From positions 558,001-622,000 of the forward strand of contig CAWGXI010000016.1 of assembly GCA_963826515.1 (NCBI GenBank): a DNA stretch of 64,000 nucleotides. Direction: 5' to 3'. The stretch is from DATFVJ01 sp963826515. Lineage in GTDB: Bacteria; Actinomycetota; Actinomycetes; Streptosporangiales; Streptosporangiaceae. The position numbers were made by a program, and so were the translations under genes. Below the pieces are notes generated by a model. It was not told where the DNA came from. It was given only the letters and a program-made list of their open reading frames with translations, and ran no database searches. Every line of letters starts with the position of its first letter. The first letter of the stretch is position 1. This document shows positions 53,400 through 61,750 of this stretch, piece after piece.

Positions 53400-54593
53400 A
53401 TGCCGCAGAACCCCGGCCAGCAGGCAAGCACCATACCGGCGAGCAGCGACCTGCTCGGGGTCGATGACCAGCTTCGCGAGGAAGAACGCCTGGTCCGCGA
53501 CACCGTGCGCAAGTTCACCGCCGACCGGATCCTCCCTCACATCGGCGACTGGTTCGAGGCTGGCACGCTCCCACGCGAGCTCGCACCCGAACTCGGCGCG
53601 CTCGGCCTGTTCGGCATGCACCTGACCGGCTACGGCTGCGCGGGGGCCGGAGCGATCGCCTACGGCGTCGCATGCCGCGAGCTGGAGGCGGCCGACTCGG
53701 GCCTGCGCAGCTTGGTGTCGGTCCAGGGGTCGCTGGCTATGTTCCCCATCTGGAAGTACGGCTCCGAAGACCAGAAACAGGAGTGGCTGCCGCGGATGGC
53801 GGCTGGCCAGGCGATCGGCTGCTTCGGGCTCACCGAGCCCGATCATGGCTCAGATCCGGCCGGAATGCGGACGACCGCGCGGCGCGATGGCTCGGACTGG
53901 ATCCTGAACGGCACCAAGATGTGGATCACTAACGGCTCGTTCGCCGACATCGCGGTGGTCTGGGCCCGCACCGACGACGGGATCCGTGGCTTCCTGGTGC
54001 CGCGCGGCACCAGGGGATTCTCCGCACGCAGCATCGGCAGGAAACTCTCGCTGCGCGCCTCGGTCACGGCAACACTGAACTTCGACGATGCGCGACTGCC
54101 CGCGGCAGCCGTTATGCCTAATGCTCGTGGCCTTAACGGGCCGCTGGCGTGCCTCTCGGAGGCGCGGTACGGGATCTTGTGGGGGGTGACGGGCGCGGCG
54201 CGGAGCTGCTACGAGGCGGCCGCCGAGTACGCGCGCACGCGTATCCAGTTCGGCAAGCCGATCGGAGCGTTCCAGCTGACCCAGGGCAAGCTCGCATGGA
54301 TGCTCGCTGACCTGGCGCGCGCGCAGTTGCTCGCGCTGCATCTCGGCCGGCTCAAGGAAGCCGGCGAGCTGACGCCGCAGCAGGTCAGCCTGGGCAAGAT
54401 GGCGAACGTGCGCGCCGCGATCGAGATCGCGCGGCAGGCGCGGACTATCCTTGGCGCCAGCGGGATCAGCCTCGAATACCCGGTTATGCGGCACGCCGCC
54501 AACCTGGAATCCGTGCTGACCTACGAAGGCACCGAGGAGATACACGCGCTCGTTCTTGGCGAGGCAATCACCGGCATCCCGGCCTACCGGTAG
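53400..54593 (+). CDS. Acyl-CoA dehydrogenase, glutaryl-CoA dehydrogenase type
   Basis: A 397-residue FAD enzyme. Substrate-channel residues include ADSGLRSLVSVQGSLAMFPI, where the Arg matches the position that holds the distal carboxylate in glutaryl-CoA dehydrogenase. FAD-binding blocks are CFGLTEPDHGSDPAGM and KMWITNGSFADIAVVWART. The catalytic Glu is in SVLTYEGTEEIHALVLGEAI. The family oxidatively decarboxylates glutaryl-CoA to crotonyl-CoA in lysine and tryptophan breakdown. Length is normal and the frame unbroken. The ribosome site is weak. It lies in an apparently core region beside tRNA genes. Confidence 0.87.
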   Translation: MPQNPGQQASTIPASSDLLGVDDQLREEERLVRDTVRKFTADRILPHIGDWFEAGTLPRELAPELGALGLFGMHLTGYGCAGAGAIAYGVACRELEAADSGLRSLVSVQGSLAMFPIWKYGSEDQKQEWLPRMAAGQAIGCFGLTEPDHGSDPAGMRTTARRDGSDWILNGTKMWITNGSFADIAVVWARTDDGIRGFLVPRGTRGFSARSIGRKLSLRASVTATLNFDDARLPAAAVMPNARGLNGPLACLSEARYGILWGVTGAARSCYEAAAEYARTRIQFGKPIGAFQLTQGKLAWMLADLARAQLLALHLGRLKEAGELTPQQVSLGKMANVRAAIEIARQARTILGASGISLEYPVMRHAANLESVLTYEGTEEIHALVLGEAITGIPAYR

Positions 54594-54772
54594 GGACTGC
54601 CAGCCGCGCGGCGTGCGCAAAGCCCGATCCATAACGGCTGCCGCGCGCTGGCACGCCCCCGTCGTGCGGTGTCGCGCGGTGTGGTCAGGGGCATCCGAAT
54701 GGGGGCCGTGGCAGCGCGCACGCCGCGGACTCGGTACGCTTCGTGCCGCGGGCGCCGCACGGCCGGCGTCGC

Positions 54773-54845
54773 GGGGCGTTAGCTCAACTGGCAGAGCAGC
54801 GGGCTTTTAACCCGTGGGTTCAGGGTTCGATCCCCTGGCGCCCCA
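54773..54845 (+). tRNA. tRNA-Lys (TTT)
   Basis: Acceptor GGGGCGT/GCGCCCC (one T-G pair), D arm GCTC...GAGC, anticodon loop CTTTTAA with TTT, T arm CAGGG-TTCGATC-CCCTG, discriminator A. All stems close. Confidence 0.96.
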
Positions 54846-54867
54846 CTTGGAAAAACGCGCTGCCGCT

Positions 54868-54888
54868 GTTGCTGTCACCGTTGCTGTC
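54868..54888 (+). repeat. Arm-type-like repeats after tRNA-Lys
   Basis: GTTGCTGTC occurs at 54868-54876 and 54880-54888, 12 bp apart, 23 bp after tRNA-Lys. The same pair occurs inverted at 63353-63373. Spacing equals that of the AICE arm repeats. Confidence 0.5.
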
Positions 54889-54908
54889 AGCCGCGACGCC
54901 CTGGTCGT

Positions 54909-55010
54909 GGTCACCACGAAGCTGAGAATCTGCTCCGTTCCTCGGACAGCTCCAGGGCCGCGCGCTCCCACTCGTTGAGGCCCTTGGAGTCGGCCCAGTC
55001 GACGCGACCG
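54909..55010 (-). repeat. Gene-tail duplicate A
   Basis: The minus strand encodes DWADSKGLNEWERAALELSE and ERSRFSASW then stop. A second copy, about 85 percent alike by eye, is at 56415-56517. The family is unrecognised; both copies lack an N-terminus. Confidence 0.6.
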
Positions 55011-55252
55011 TCACGACGAACGTGCCGGGCCCGCCCAACCCGCTGTACCTGATGGGCCGCAAGCTCGTCGAGCTGTACCCCTACATCCCCATCGTCATGG
55101 GGTTCCGCGTCTCGATAGGGAACGTCTCCTACCTCGGGCGGCTGTTCTTCGGGCTGACCGGCGACTTCGATGCGATGCCCGATCTGGACGTCCTCGCCGA
55201 TGGCATCCGTACCGGGTTCGACGAACTCATCAAGGAGGCCGCGCGCGCTTGA
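55006..55252 (+). pseudogene. Wax ester synthase/diacylglycerol acyltransferase, C-terminal fragment
   Basis: About 80 residues, TTNVPGPPNPLYLMGRKLVE followed by LYPYIPIVMGFRVSIGNVSY, FFGLTGDFDAMPDLDVLADG and a last helix, match the C-terminus of WS/DGAT enzymes (DUF1298 region). The acyltransferase half with its HHxxxDG motif is absent. It is joined upstream to the gene-tail duplicate on the other strand. Confidence 0.72.
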
Positions 55253-55322
55253 GGTGCCGCCCTGTGGGGCCCGATTACTCAATCTGGCCTGGGCAGTCTT
55301 GCAGGGTTGGGATCATCGCTGA

Positions 55323-55620
55323 GTGATCTTCTCGGTCGTCTACCTGCTCGCGCGCTGCCTGCTGGGCTGGATGCTGGCCCGGAGTGAGGTGTCCAAGGAT
55401 GCCGAGTTGCTGGTGCTCCGGCACGAGAACGCGGTGCTGCGCCGCCACATCGGCCGGGTCCGCTACCAGCCGGCCGACCGGCTGTGGCTTTCGGCACTGT
55501 CCCGGATGATCCCCCGCCGCCGGTGGGGCGAGGTGTTCGCGGTGACCCCGGCGACGCTGCTGGCCTGGCACCGGCGACTGGTCACCCGCAAATGGGACTA
55601 CACAAGCCGGCCGCGTCCCG
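55323..55620 (+). pseudogene. Integrase-core (rve) transposase, N-terminal fragment
   Basis: The frame encodes EVSKDAELLVLRHENAVLRR, VRYQPADRLWLSALSRMIPR and VFAVTPATLLAWHRRLVTRK, the helix-turn-helix head of IS3/IS481-like transposases common in actinobacteria. It is cut after WDYTSRPRPG, before the DDE core, and runs into the palindrome zone. Confidence 0.72.
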
Positions 55621-55671
55621 GCTTTCGTGGACGCCTGGCTGCTGCGCGTGCGCGGTCCTGGGCATCAAGCT

Positions 55672-55705
55672 GGTGCACTCGCGGCCGCGCGGCCGCGAGT
55701 GCACC
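55672..55705. repeat. Perfect 34-bp palindrome
   Basis: GGTGCACTCGCGGCCGC (55672-55688) is followed directly by its reverse complement (55689-55705). There is no loop and no mismatch. Confidence 0.92.
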
Positions 55706-55716
55706 GGGACCGTAAA

Positions 55717-55744
55717 GGCAGGCGCAGTCATGACTGCGCCTGCC
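55717..55744. repeat. Perfect 28-bp palindrome
   Basis: GGCAGGCGCAGTCA (55717-55730) is followed directly by its reverse complement (55731-55744). It lies 11 bp after the 34-bp palindrome. A short minus-strand frame (55728-55862, 44 codons) ends inside it. Confidence 0.92.
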
Positions 55745-55862
55745 ATCTCATGGCCCAGATGACGCCGCCCAGTTCGCTCATGGCCAGCAGCTCTTCATCG
55801 TCATGCAGCGGAGCCTCACGCCTCGCCGGGTGAGCCGTCGTCATACGATACGGGCGATCCAT

Positions 55863-56407
55863 GTCCCGGGAGCTGGCCCGGGAATGCCGACCGCCGCGAG
55901 CGGGCCGCCGCCGTGACGGCGTCATGCTGTGACCGGGCCGACCTGGCCGCAGCGGTGAACAGGTACCCCTACGCCAGGCCAATCCCAGCACCAGCTACCC
56001 GGCCAAACCCGCCGACCCGGCAAGGCGGCCAAGGCCACGCGCGCCGCTGACCCTGGTCATGCTGCCGATAGCCATCCCGGCAGATCCTTAAGTTGAAGGT
56101 ATTGGGGTCCCCGGCCTCCACCGGAGTGAGGTGAAGACGGGGTTACTCCCCAGGTAGGCGGTCCAGTGTCTTCGGCTGCCGGACGACGACAGGGGGCGCA
56201 GGTCGTCAGGTCGGGCAGCTGTCATCCTGGGTCGTTGGCAGGTGCGGTTCGCGGCAGCGAGCGCGCTGCCCTGATCTACCAGCACGAGGCGCGCGGCGCT
56301 GCTACGAGGATCACTGGCCTGGGATGTGTCTCTGCCTGCTGTTCATGTGAGTCCGGAGACCCCAGAGTGCCGTTCATCCGCGTGGCTCCCAGCTGGCGGG
56401 CACGATA
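55863..56407. other. Non-coding stretch
   Basis: No credible gene in about 540 bases between the palindromes and the second gene-tail duplicate. Confidence 0.4.
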
Positions 56408-56414
56408 ACGCCCT

Positions 56415-56517
56415 GGTCGTCGTCACCACGAGGCTGAGAGTCGGCTCCGTTCCTCGGACAGCACAAGGGCCTTGCGCTCCCACTCGTTAAGGCCCTTGGA
56501 GTCGGCCCAGTCTACGT
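56415..56517 (-). repeat. Gene-tail duplicate B
   Basis: Minus-strand YVDWADSKGLNEWERKALVL then SEERSRLSASW and stop. It duplicates 54909-55010 in the same orientation. Confidence 0.6.
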
Positions 56518-56731
56518 AGGCGCCGGTGATGCCGTCGAGCGCGGCGACAGCATGATGAGGACAGCCACGGGCTGTGGCACCCTCAGATCTGCGATCGTGA
56601 CCCGTGCACAGGACTGGCAAGCGGGTTGGTCGGCCCTGGTGAGTGTGCATGTGAGTCGGGATAGAAAGCTATTGATCCGAACGGAGCGTGGTGCGTGCCC
56701 GGGAACCACCCTGACGCCGCCGTCGGGCGTG

Positions 56732-56985
56732 TCACGCCGAGCTGATGAGGGCGATGGCCAGGTAAGCGATGGTGACGGCGAGGGCGAGCAGGGCCGGTGC
56801 CATCTCCTTCCAGCCGTCCGCTGCCCGCCAGTGGGTGATCACCGCGCCGAGGAGCAGCAGGCCCATCCCGGCCGCGGCGGCCAGGCCGAGGGGATGCCAC
56901 CACAGGCCGATCAGGATGCCTGCGGCGGCGGCGAGCTCGGCTACGCCGATGAGCCGGTACCTGGGGCTCCACCGCCGCCACCACG
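56732..56985 (-). pseudogene. DoxX-family membrane protein, C-terminal part
   Basis: Minus-strand translation gives RLIGVAELAAAAGILIGLWW, HPLGLAAAAGMGLLLLGAVI and THWRAADGWKEMAPALLALA before the stop at 56732. This is the last three helices of a DoxX/DoxX-like protein. The first helix is missing and the frame joins the end of the monooxygenase remnant. Confidence 0.62.
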
Positions 56986-58233
56986 CGGTCCGGGCGCACG
57001 ACGACGGTCAGCGCCGGGTTGGACCCCAGGACCGCCAGGGCCCCCAGGCCGGCGGGCCGCCGCTCGCGGGCGAGACGGACGTCGATCCAGCCGGCGTCTG
57101 GGTCCGCGGCGGGCCGGCCGGGTTGTTCCGGCGGCGTGTGAGCTGCTGATCCGCACCAGGACGAGGCCGTGCCGACGGCACAAGTCCACTAGCCCGGCGT
57201 CGGGGCGCCGCGCGGTCAGCACGGCGGTGCGTCCGGCCAGGATCCCGTCCAGCCGGACCGGCGGTCCGTCGCCGGCGGACACCAGCGGGTTAGGGATCAG
57301 GCCGCCGATCCGCAGCGCAGAGGGGATGCCGGAAAGGATCAGTCGCCGCGGGGGGCGCTGCAGGGCGCCGGCCTTCAACCGCGGCGTCGCCGTGAACCCC
57401 ATGGCCCAGCAGACACGTTCGCTGCGGACCGCGGCGGCCAGGGCGATCCTGCGGACGGCGGCGGCCCGGTCCTGGCCGCCGGTCATGGCCCAGCCGATCC
57501 TGACGGCTTTTTTCACCAGGGCTTTGGCGTGCGGGCGGCGTTCGGTGTCGTAGCTGGCCAGCAGGTCCTCCCCGGCCCGGCCGGTGAGCACGTAGGCGAG
57601 CTTCCAGGCCAAGTTGTCCGCGTCGCGCAGCCCGGCGGCCAGGCCCTGGCCGATGAACGGCGGGGTGAGGTGCGCGGCGTCACCGAGCAGGAAGATCCGC
57701 CCCGTCTGGAAGCGGGACGCCAGCCGGGCCCGGAAGGTGTAGCTGGCGCTGCGGATGATCTCCAGGCCCTCGAGGTCGCCGCGCCCGGTCCAGGGCTGCA
57801 GCAGCTGGCCGAAGGCCGTGATCAGGCCGGCTTCGTCCTCGCCATCGAGCAGCCGGAACTCCCAGCGGTACCGGTCGCCGGTGACCTGCATGAAGGTGGC
57901 GGCCCGGGCCGGGTCGCAAACCTGCTCCACGCCATCCCAGACATCCAGGCCGGTCCCGGCCCGGATGTCGGCCACGAGCCAGCGCTCGGTGAAGCCGAGG
58001 TCGTCCATGGTGATCCCGGCCAGCCCCCAGATCGTGCTGTTGGCGCCGTCACAGCCCAGCACAACCCGGCCGGTGAACGTCTGCACGTCCCCGGCGATGC
58101 GGGCGTGCACCCGGACCGGGTCCGCGGTGAGCGGGCCCAGGGCGCCGTCCATACCGCAGACCTCGGCCCCGCGGCGCAATTCGACCAGCGGGTGCGCCTT
58201 GACCCGGGCGAGCATCAGCTCTTCCAGGTCCGG
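56986..58233 (-). pseudogene. FAD-dependent aromatic monooxygenase (MhpA-like), truncated
   Basis: About 400 residues remain. They start at EPDLEELMLARVKAHPLVEL and include the DG motif VVLGCDGANSTIWGLAGI, the second FAD motif GRIFLLGDAAHLTPPFIGQG and ADNLAWKLAYVL. This matches class A flavin hydroxylases such as 3-(3-hydroxyphenyl)propionate hydroxylase. The N-terminal GxGxxG dinucleotide site is missing. A frame change near 57120 precedes the C-terminal thioredoxin-like segment, which runs into the DoxX fragment. It is joined at its 5' end to a fumarylacetoacetate hydrolase gene. Confidence 0.78.
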
Positions 58234-58990
58234 CTCGCGCAGGTAGCGGGCGTTGCGGGCTTCCTTCTGGAAGAACAGCGTCCGCTGGTGGCCGGTGGCA
58301 GCAGCCCGGCGAGCTTCGCGACGGCCTTGCTGGGTGCCTTGAGCGCGGTCCCGCCGGGCGTGCCGGCGAGCAGCAGGTCCCCGGGTGCCATCGGCTGGAA
58401 CCGGGACAGCAGGGTCAGTGCACGCGGCGGCCGTACGATCATCTCCGCCACCGTGCTGTCCTGCCGCACTTGGCCGTTGACCGACAGGGTGAGCCGCAGC
58501 GAATCGAGCTTCGCCAGATCCGCGGCGTCCACGAGCGTCAGCCACGGTCCCACGGGGGTGAACGTCGGATAGGACTTCGCCTCGTAGAACTGGGTCTTGG
58601 TGAGCTGGATCTGGCGGGCGCTGACGTCGTTGGCGACCACGAGCGCCGCCACGTACCGTGGCAGGTCGTTTTCGGTCACGGTGGTGCCGACCGGCAGGTC
58701 GGCGCCGATGACCAGGCCGAGTTCGACCTCGTAGTCGAGGAACTCGACCCCTTCTGGCCGGATGATGTCCCCAATGGGGCGGTCAGCGAGTGCGAGGTCT
58801 TGCGGAAGAAGGCCGCCGGGACCTTGCCCGGATCCATGCCAGAGTCCATGGCGTGCGAACGGTAGTTCACCATCTGCGCCACGACGCGGGCCGGGGCGGT
58901 CACCGGGCTGAGCAGGTCCAGCGACTCAGCTGGGACCGCCTCCTGCGGCGTCGCTTCGGCCCCGGCCCGCGCACTGTCTTTCAAGGAGGG
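58234..58990 (-). pseudogene. Fumarylacetoacetate hydrolase family protein, frameshifted and truncated
   Basis: Pieces in three frames cover most of an FAH enzyme: VVAQMVNYRSHAMDSGMDPG with AAFFRKTSHSLT, then (frame change near 58760) YEVELGLVIGAD and VANDVSARQIQLTKTQFYEA (metal/active-site region) with FTPVGPWL, then LLAGTPGGTALKAPSKAVAK. After a further change near 58290 LFFQKEARNARYLR leads into the monooxygenase remnant. Both extreme ends are lost. FAH enzymes cleave the ring-fission products that hydroxylases such as the neighbour start, so these were probably neighbours in an aromatic catabolic cluster. Confidence 0.75.
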
Positions 58991-58995
58991 GCACT

Positions 58996-59615
58996 GTGCC
59001 AGACACGAACTTGACGCCAACCCGGACCTACAGGCGGCAGGACCTGGAGCTGATCGATGCGTACTGGCGAGCGGCGAACTACTTGTCGGTGGGGCAGATC
59101 TACCTGCTGGACAATCCTTTGCTGCGAGAACCGCTGCGACCCGAACATGTCAAGCCGCGCTTGCTCGGGCGCTGGGGCACGACGCCCGGACTGAACCTGC
59201 TGTACGCGCACATGAACCGGGTCATCAAAGAACGTGACCTCAACGCGCTGTACGTGACAGGCCCGGGTCACGCGGGTCCGGGGCTGGTGGCCAACGCATA
59301 CCTGGAAGGCACCTACAGCGAGGTCTACTCCTCGATCGTCCAGGACGAGGACGGGCTGCGGGCTCTGTTCCGGCAGTTCTTCTTCCCCGGCGGCATCCCA
59401 AGCCACGTCGCACCCGAGACGCCTGGATCCATCCACGAGGGCGGCGAACTTGGCTACGCGCTGGTGCACGCCTATGGCGCCGCGTTCGACAACCCGGATC
59501 TGCTGGTGCTGTGCGTGGTGGGCGACGGGGAAGCCGAGACCGGCCCACTCGGGGCCAGCTGGCACTCGAACAAGTTCCTCAACCCGGTGACCGACGGCGC
59601 GGTGCTGCCGGTGTT
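58996..59615 (+). pseudogene. Phosphoketolase (XFP), N-terminal fragment
   Basis: Behind AAGGAGGGG the GTG at 58996 starts a frame with RRQDLELIDAYWRAANYLSV, QIYLLDNPLLREPLRPEHVK and the TPP-region blocks YVTGPGHAGPGLVANAYLEG, GGIPSHVAPETPGSIHEGGE and VVGDGEAETGPLGASWHSNK. Some 205 of about 790 residues remain. After NPVTDGAVLPV it passes into a carboxymuconolactone decarboxylase frame. Enzyme activity is impossible. Confidence 0.85.
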
Positions 59616-59890
59616 GCTCGGCCCAGCCGCGGCATCGGGCCTGGATCCCAAGACCGCGGCGCTGCTGCACGTGGCGGTGTGTGTGGCGATCGGGGCGCCG
59701 GGGGGTGTGCCTGGAATGGAGCACTGGCCGGGCACTGGCGGCAGGCGCGAGTGAGGACGAGATCGCCGACGTGCTGCCGGCGGTCGCCCCGGTAGCCGGA
59801 CTCGGCCGGGTCGTCGCCGCCGCTCCTGATGTGGCGACCGCACTCGGGTATGACATCGCGGCCGCGATGGAGGAACTAGACGGTTACTGA
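59616..59890 (+). pseudogene. Carboxymuconolactone decarboxylase family (AhpD-like), C-terminal fragment
   Basis: LDPKTAALLHVAVCVAIGAP then, in the next frame, CLEWSTGRALAAGASEDEIA with DVLPAVAPVAGLGRVVAAAP and an acidic end match the C-terminal helices of AhpD/CMD proteins. It is joined in frame to the phosphoketolase start, with a frame change near 59700. Confidence 0.65.
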
Positions 59891-59891
59891 C

Positions 59892-59935
59892 GCGGACTTC
59901 CGCTCCGGTAAATCGGTACCGGTGCGGAAATCCGC
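59892..59935 (+). terminator. Long hairpin after the CMD fragment
   Basis: GCGGACTTCCGCTCCGGTA and TACCGGTGCGGAAATCCGC form a 19-bp stem with two mismatches and a 6-base loop, directly after the stop. Confidence 0.7.
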
Positions 59936-60359
59936 GCTGACAACTCCGCGACGGTCCGGGTCGGTGGGCTGCTTGGCGAAAACGCACCCGAACGGGAGTT
60001 ATGTTCTCCATACTTCCGAATCGCTGAGAGCCGTGGCAGGCAAGTGACCGCGCCCGGCTGGGACGGCGCGGACGCCCCGGGCCGGACCCCAAGGCTGGAG
60101 CCCGGCGCGGGTAGGGCTGGCCCCGGTGCCGCGTACCGGCGCCGCTTAATATGCAGCTACGGCAGTATCGCGGCCTGGTCGTCCCGAAGCCATCCGGCAT
60201 GCTGAAGGAGCTGCCTCCGGCCGGGCCCGATGAATGTCCGATTTTGGGAGTCGAACGGGAGCGGCGATGCTCAGTCAGACGGCCTCAGACGGCCTCAGAC
60301 GCGGTGATCGTGTCCTTACGTAGGCCGCTGAACTGGGCGAACGCTGTTCCCTGGCCCTT

Positions 60360-61094
60360 TTGACAGACTGCGCACTCAGTTCGGTCCGCAAGGACATAGA
60401 GAAGGCGGACGACGACCCATACCCCGAAGAACCTTCCGGTTCCCCTCAACATCACGTACCTCACGACAGAAACGCGGCGACCTGGTGGCTGGGTCACTGG
60501 ATCTTGCCCGCGCTGCCCGGAGGGGTTCCCCCATCTAACGGGGCGCCCGGACCTGGAGCACAGGGCCAGCCGAAGGGGGCGGGGAAACCGGCTCCCGGCA
60601 AGCCGAGCGCGTCGGGCCAGGGTCCGCTCGCGGACCCCAAGAAGCGGCGTGCGCTCGACAAGCATGCCATGGACGCCGCGAAGCGTTACTACAAGGAGCA
60701 GTGGCACGTCGACGACGTCCACCAAACCAAAGGGGTTCTTGACCTCCGCCTCGTCCACCGCGTCTCGGGTGAAGAACTCCGCGTTGAAGTGAAAGGCAGC
60801 TCGAAGGAAGCCAGCACAGTCGAGGTGACCAGGTGGGAAGTCGAGAGGTCCCGTAAAGAAGCCTGTGAACTGTTCGTCCTCGACAAGATCGACTATCAAG
60901 ACACTGGCCGAGGAGCCGACGACTACACGTGCCAGGACGGGCGCTGTCGAGTAGGGAAGTGGTGTGCGGACGACAAAGACCTCACGGCGAAGACGTACAA
61001 CTACGTTCTGGGCGCTGACTTTGGCGGCCGCTCCTGCGCGGGCGCGCACCCCGGGGGCTCGCCGCGCCCGGACCCCTGCCCCATGGGGGACTAG
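60360..61094 (+). CDS. DUF3883 (nuclease-like) domain protein
   Basis: A 244-codon frame opens at a weak TTG; residues 1-90 are Pro/Gly-rich with no family features, so the real N-terminus may be lost. Residues 95-225 form a DUF3883 domain: ALDKHAMDAAKRYYKEQWHV, VLDLRLVHRVSGEELRVEVK and SSKEASTVEVTRWEVERSRK, closing with the WCADDKDLTAKTYNYVL block. The D-x(n)-EVKG pattern resembles PD-(D/E)XK nucleases, and DUF3883 often occurs at the C-terminus of restriction or phage-defence proteins. No partner gene is adjacent. The protein could be the tail of a larger defence gene. Confidence 0.6.
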   Translation: MTDCALSSVRKDIEKADDDPYPEEPSGSPQHHVPHDRNAATWWLGHWILPALPGGVPPSNGAPGPGAQGQPKGAGKPAPGKPSASGQGPLADPKKRRALDKHAMDAAKRYYKEQWHVDDVHQTKGVLDLRLVHRVSGEELRVEVKGSSKEASTVEVTRWEVERSRKEACELFVLDKIDYQDTGRGADDYTCQDGRCRVGKWCADDKDLTAKTYNYVLGADFGGRSCAGAHPGGSPRPDPCPMGD

Positions 61095-61274
61095 TCCCCG
61101 TGGCGACTCCCCCTGTAGCCTTACGCAGGCGGCGGCAGGAGTTCCCCGTGCACCCCCATCTCTGGCGGCGACAGCCCGCCCCAGGTTCGACGATGACCAA
61201 CCTGGGTCCACGACGACACGGCCGGGGAAGGTACACAGCCCTGGTGAGGCTAGGGTCCGGGGATGGCCCGCGAA

Positions 61275-61374
61275 GTGTACGTGTCCGCCCCTCCAGCATC
61301 AAGCGTCACTGTAACCGCAGGACAACGTGTAAAGGTAAACTGCCTGGCCAACGTACACGCGAAGTGACGCTTGA
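61275..61374. repeat. Interleaved inverted repeats
   Basis: GTGTACGT (61275-61282) pairs with ACGTACAC (61351-61358), and TCAAGCGTCACT (61299-61310) with AGTGACGCTTGA (61363-61374). The order a-b-a'-b' would fold as a pseudoknot in single-stranded form. Confidence 0.6.
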
Positions 61375-61487
61375 CACCGGAGCCTCTACGGACACTCCGG
61401 TCAGAAGACAAGGGCCAGGCCGGAGCCTGCCCGGACCGGGCGCGGGCCATCCCCTGCAAAGTGCGGGCGGTCACGATACAGCAGCCG

Positions 61488-61593
61488 AGTACAGCAACGA
61501 CCCCCGACAGCGACAAACATGAGCTGTCGCCCACACCCGCCGCGAGCTGGGACAGCGGCCAACCGCCCAGCGGCGCCGCTAGTTCGGGACGAA
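61488..61593 (+). repeat. Direct repeat A, possible att remnant
   Basis: Begins AGTACAGCAACG and ends CAGCGGCGCCGCTAGTTCGG GACGAA. It matches 63889-64000 with moderate divergence. TTCGGGACGAAG at the end looks like the anticodon loop and 3' stem of a tRNA-Pro (CGG). Confidence 0.55.
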
Positions 61594-61750
61594 AAGGCCA
61601 GGTGCTAGCGCTGTGCTAACAACAGCAGTTAGCTGTTTTGGTGAATGTTGCGGCGAACCGTAATTAGCGCAGTCACTACTCTTGCCAGCCTGGCCAGAGG
61701 GATTGGGCCCTGCTGGCCAGAGTCTGTCCGGGCAGACGCCAGATAGAACC

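Noticed and set aside
56941..58545. A complete 534-residue monooxygenase
   Set aside because: The first 100 residues of that frame are antisense or off-frame to the FAH gene, and the GxGxxG site is absent, so the enzyme is truncated.
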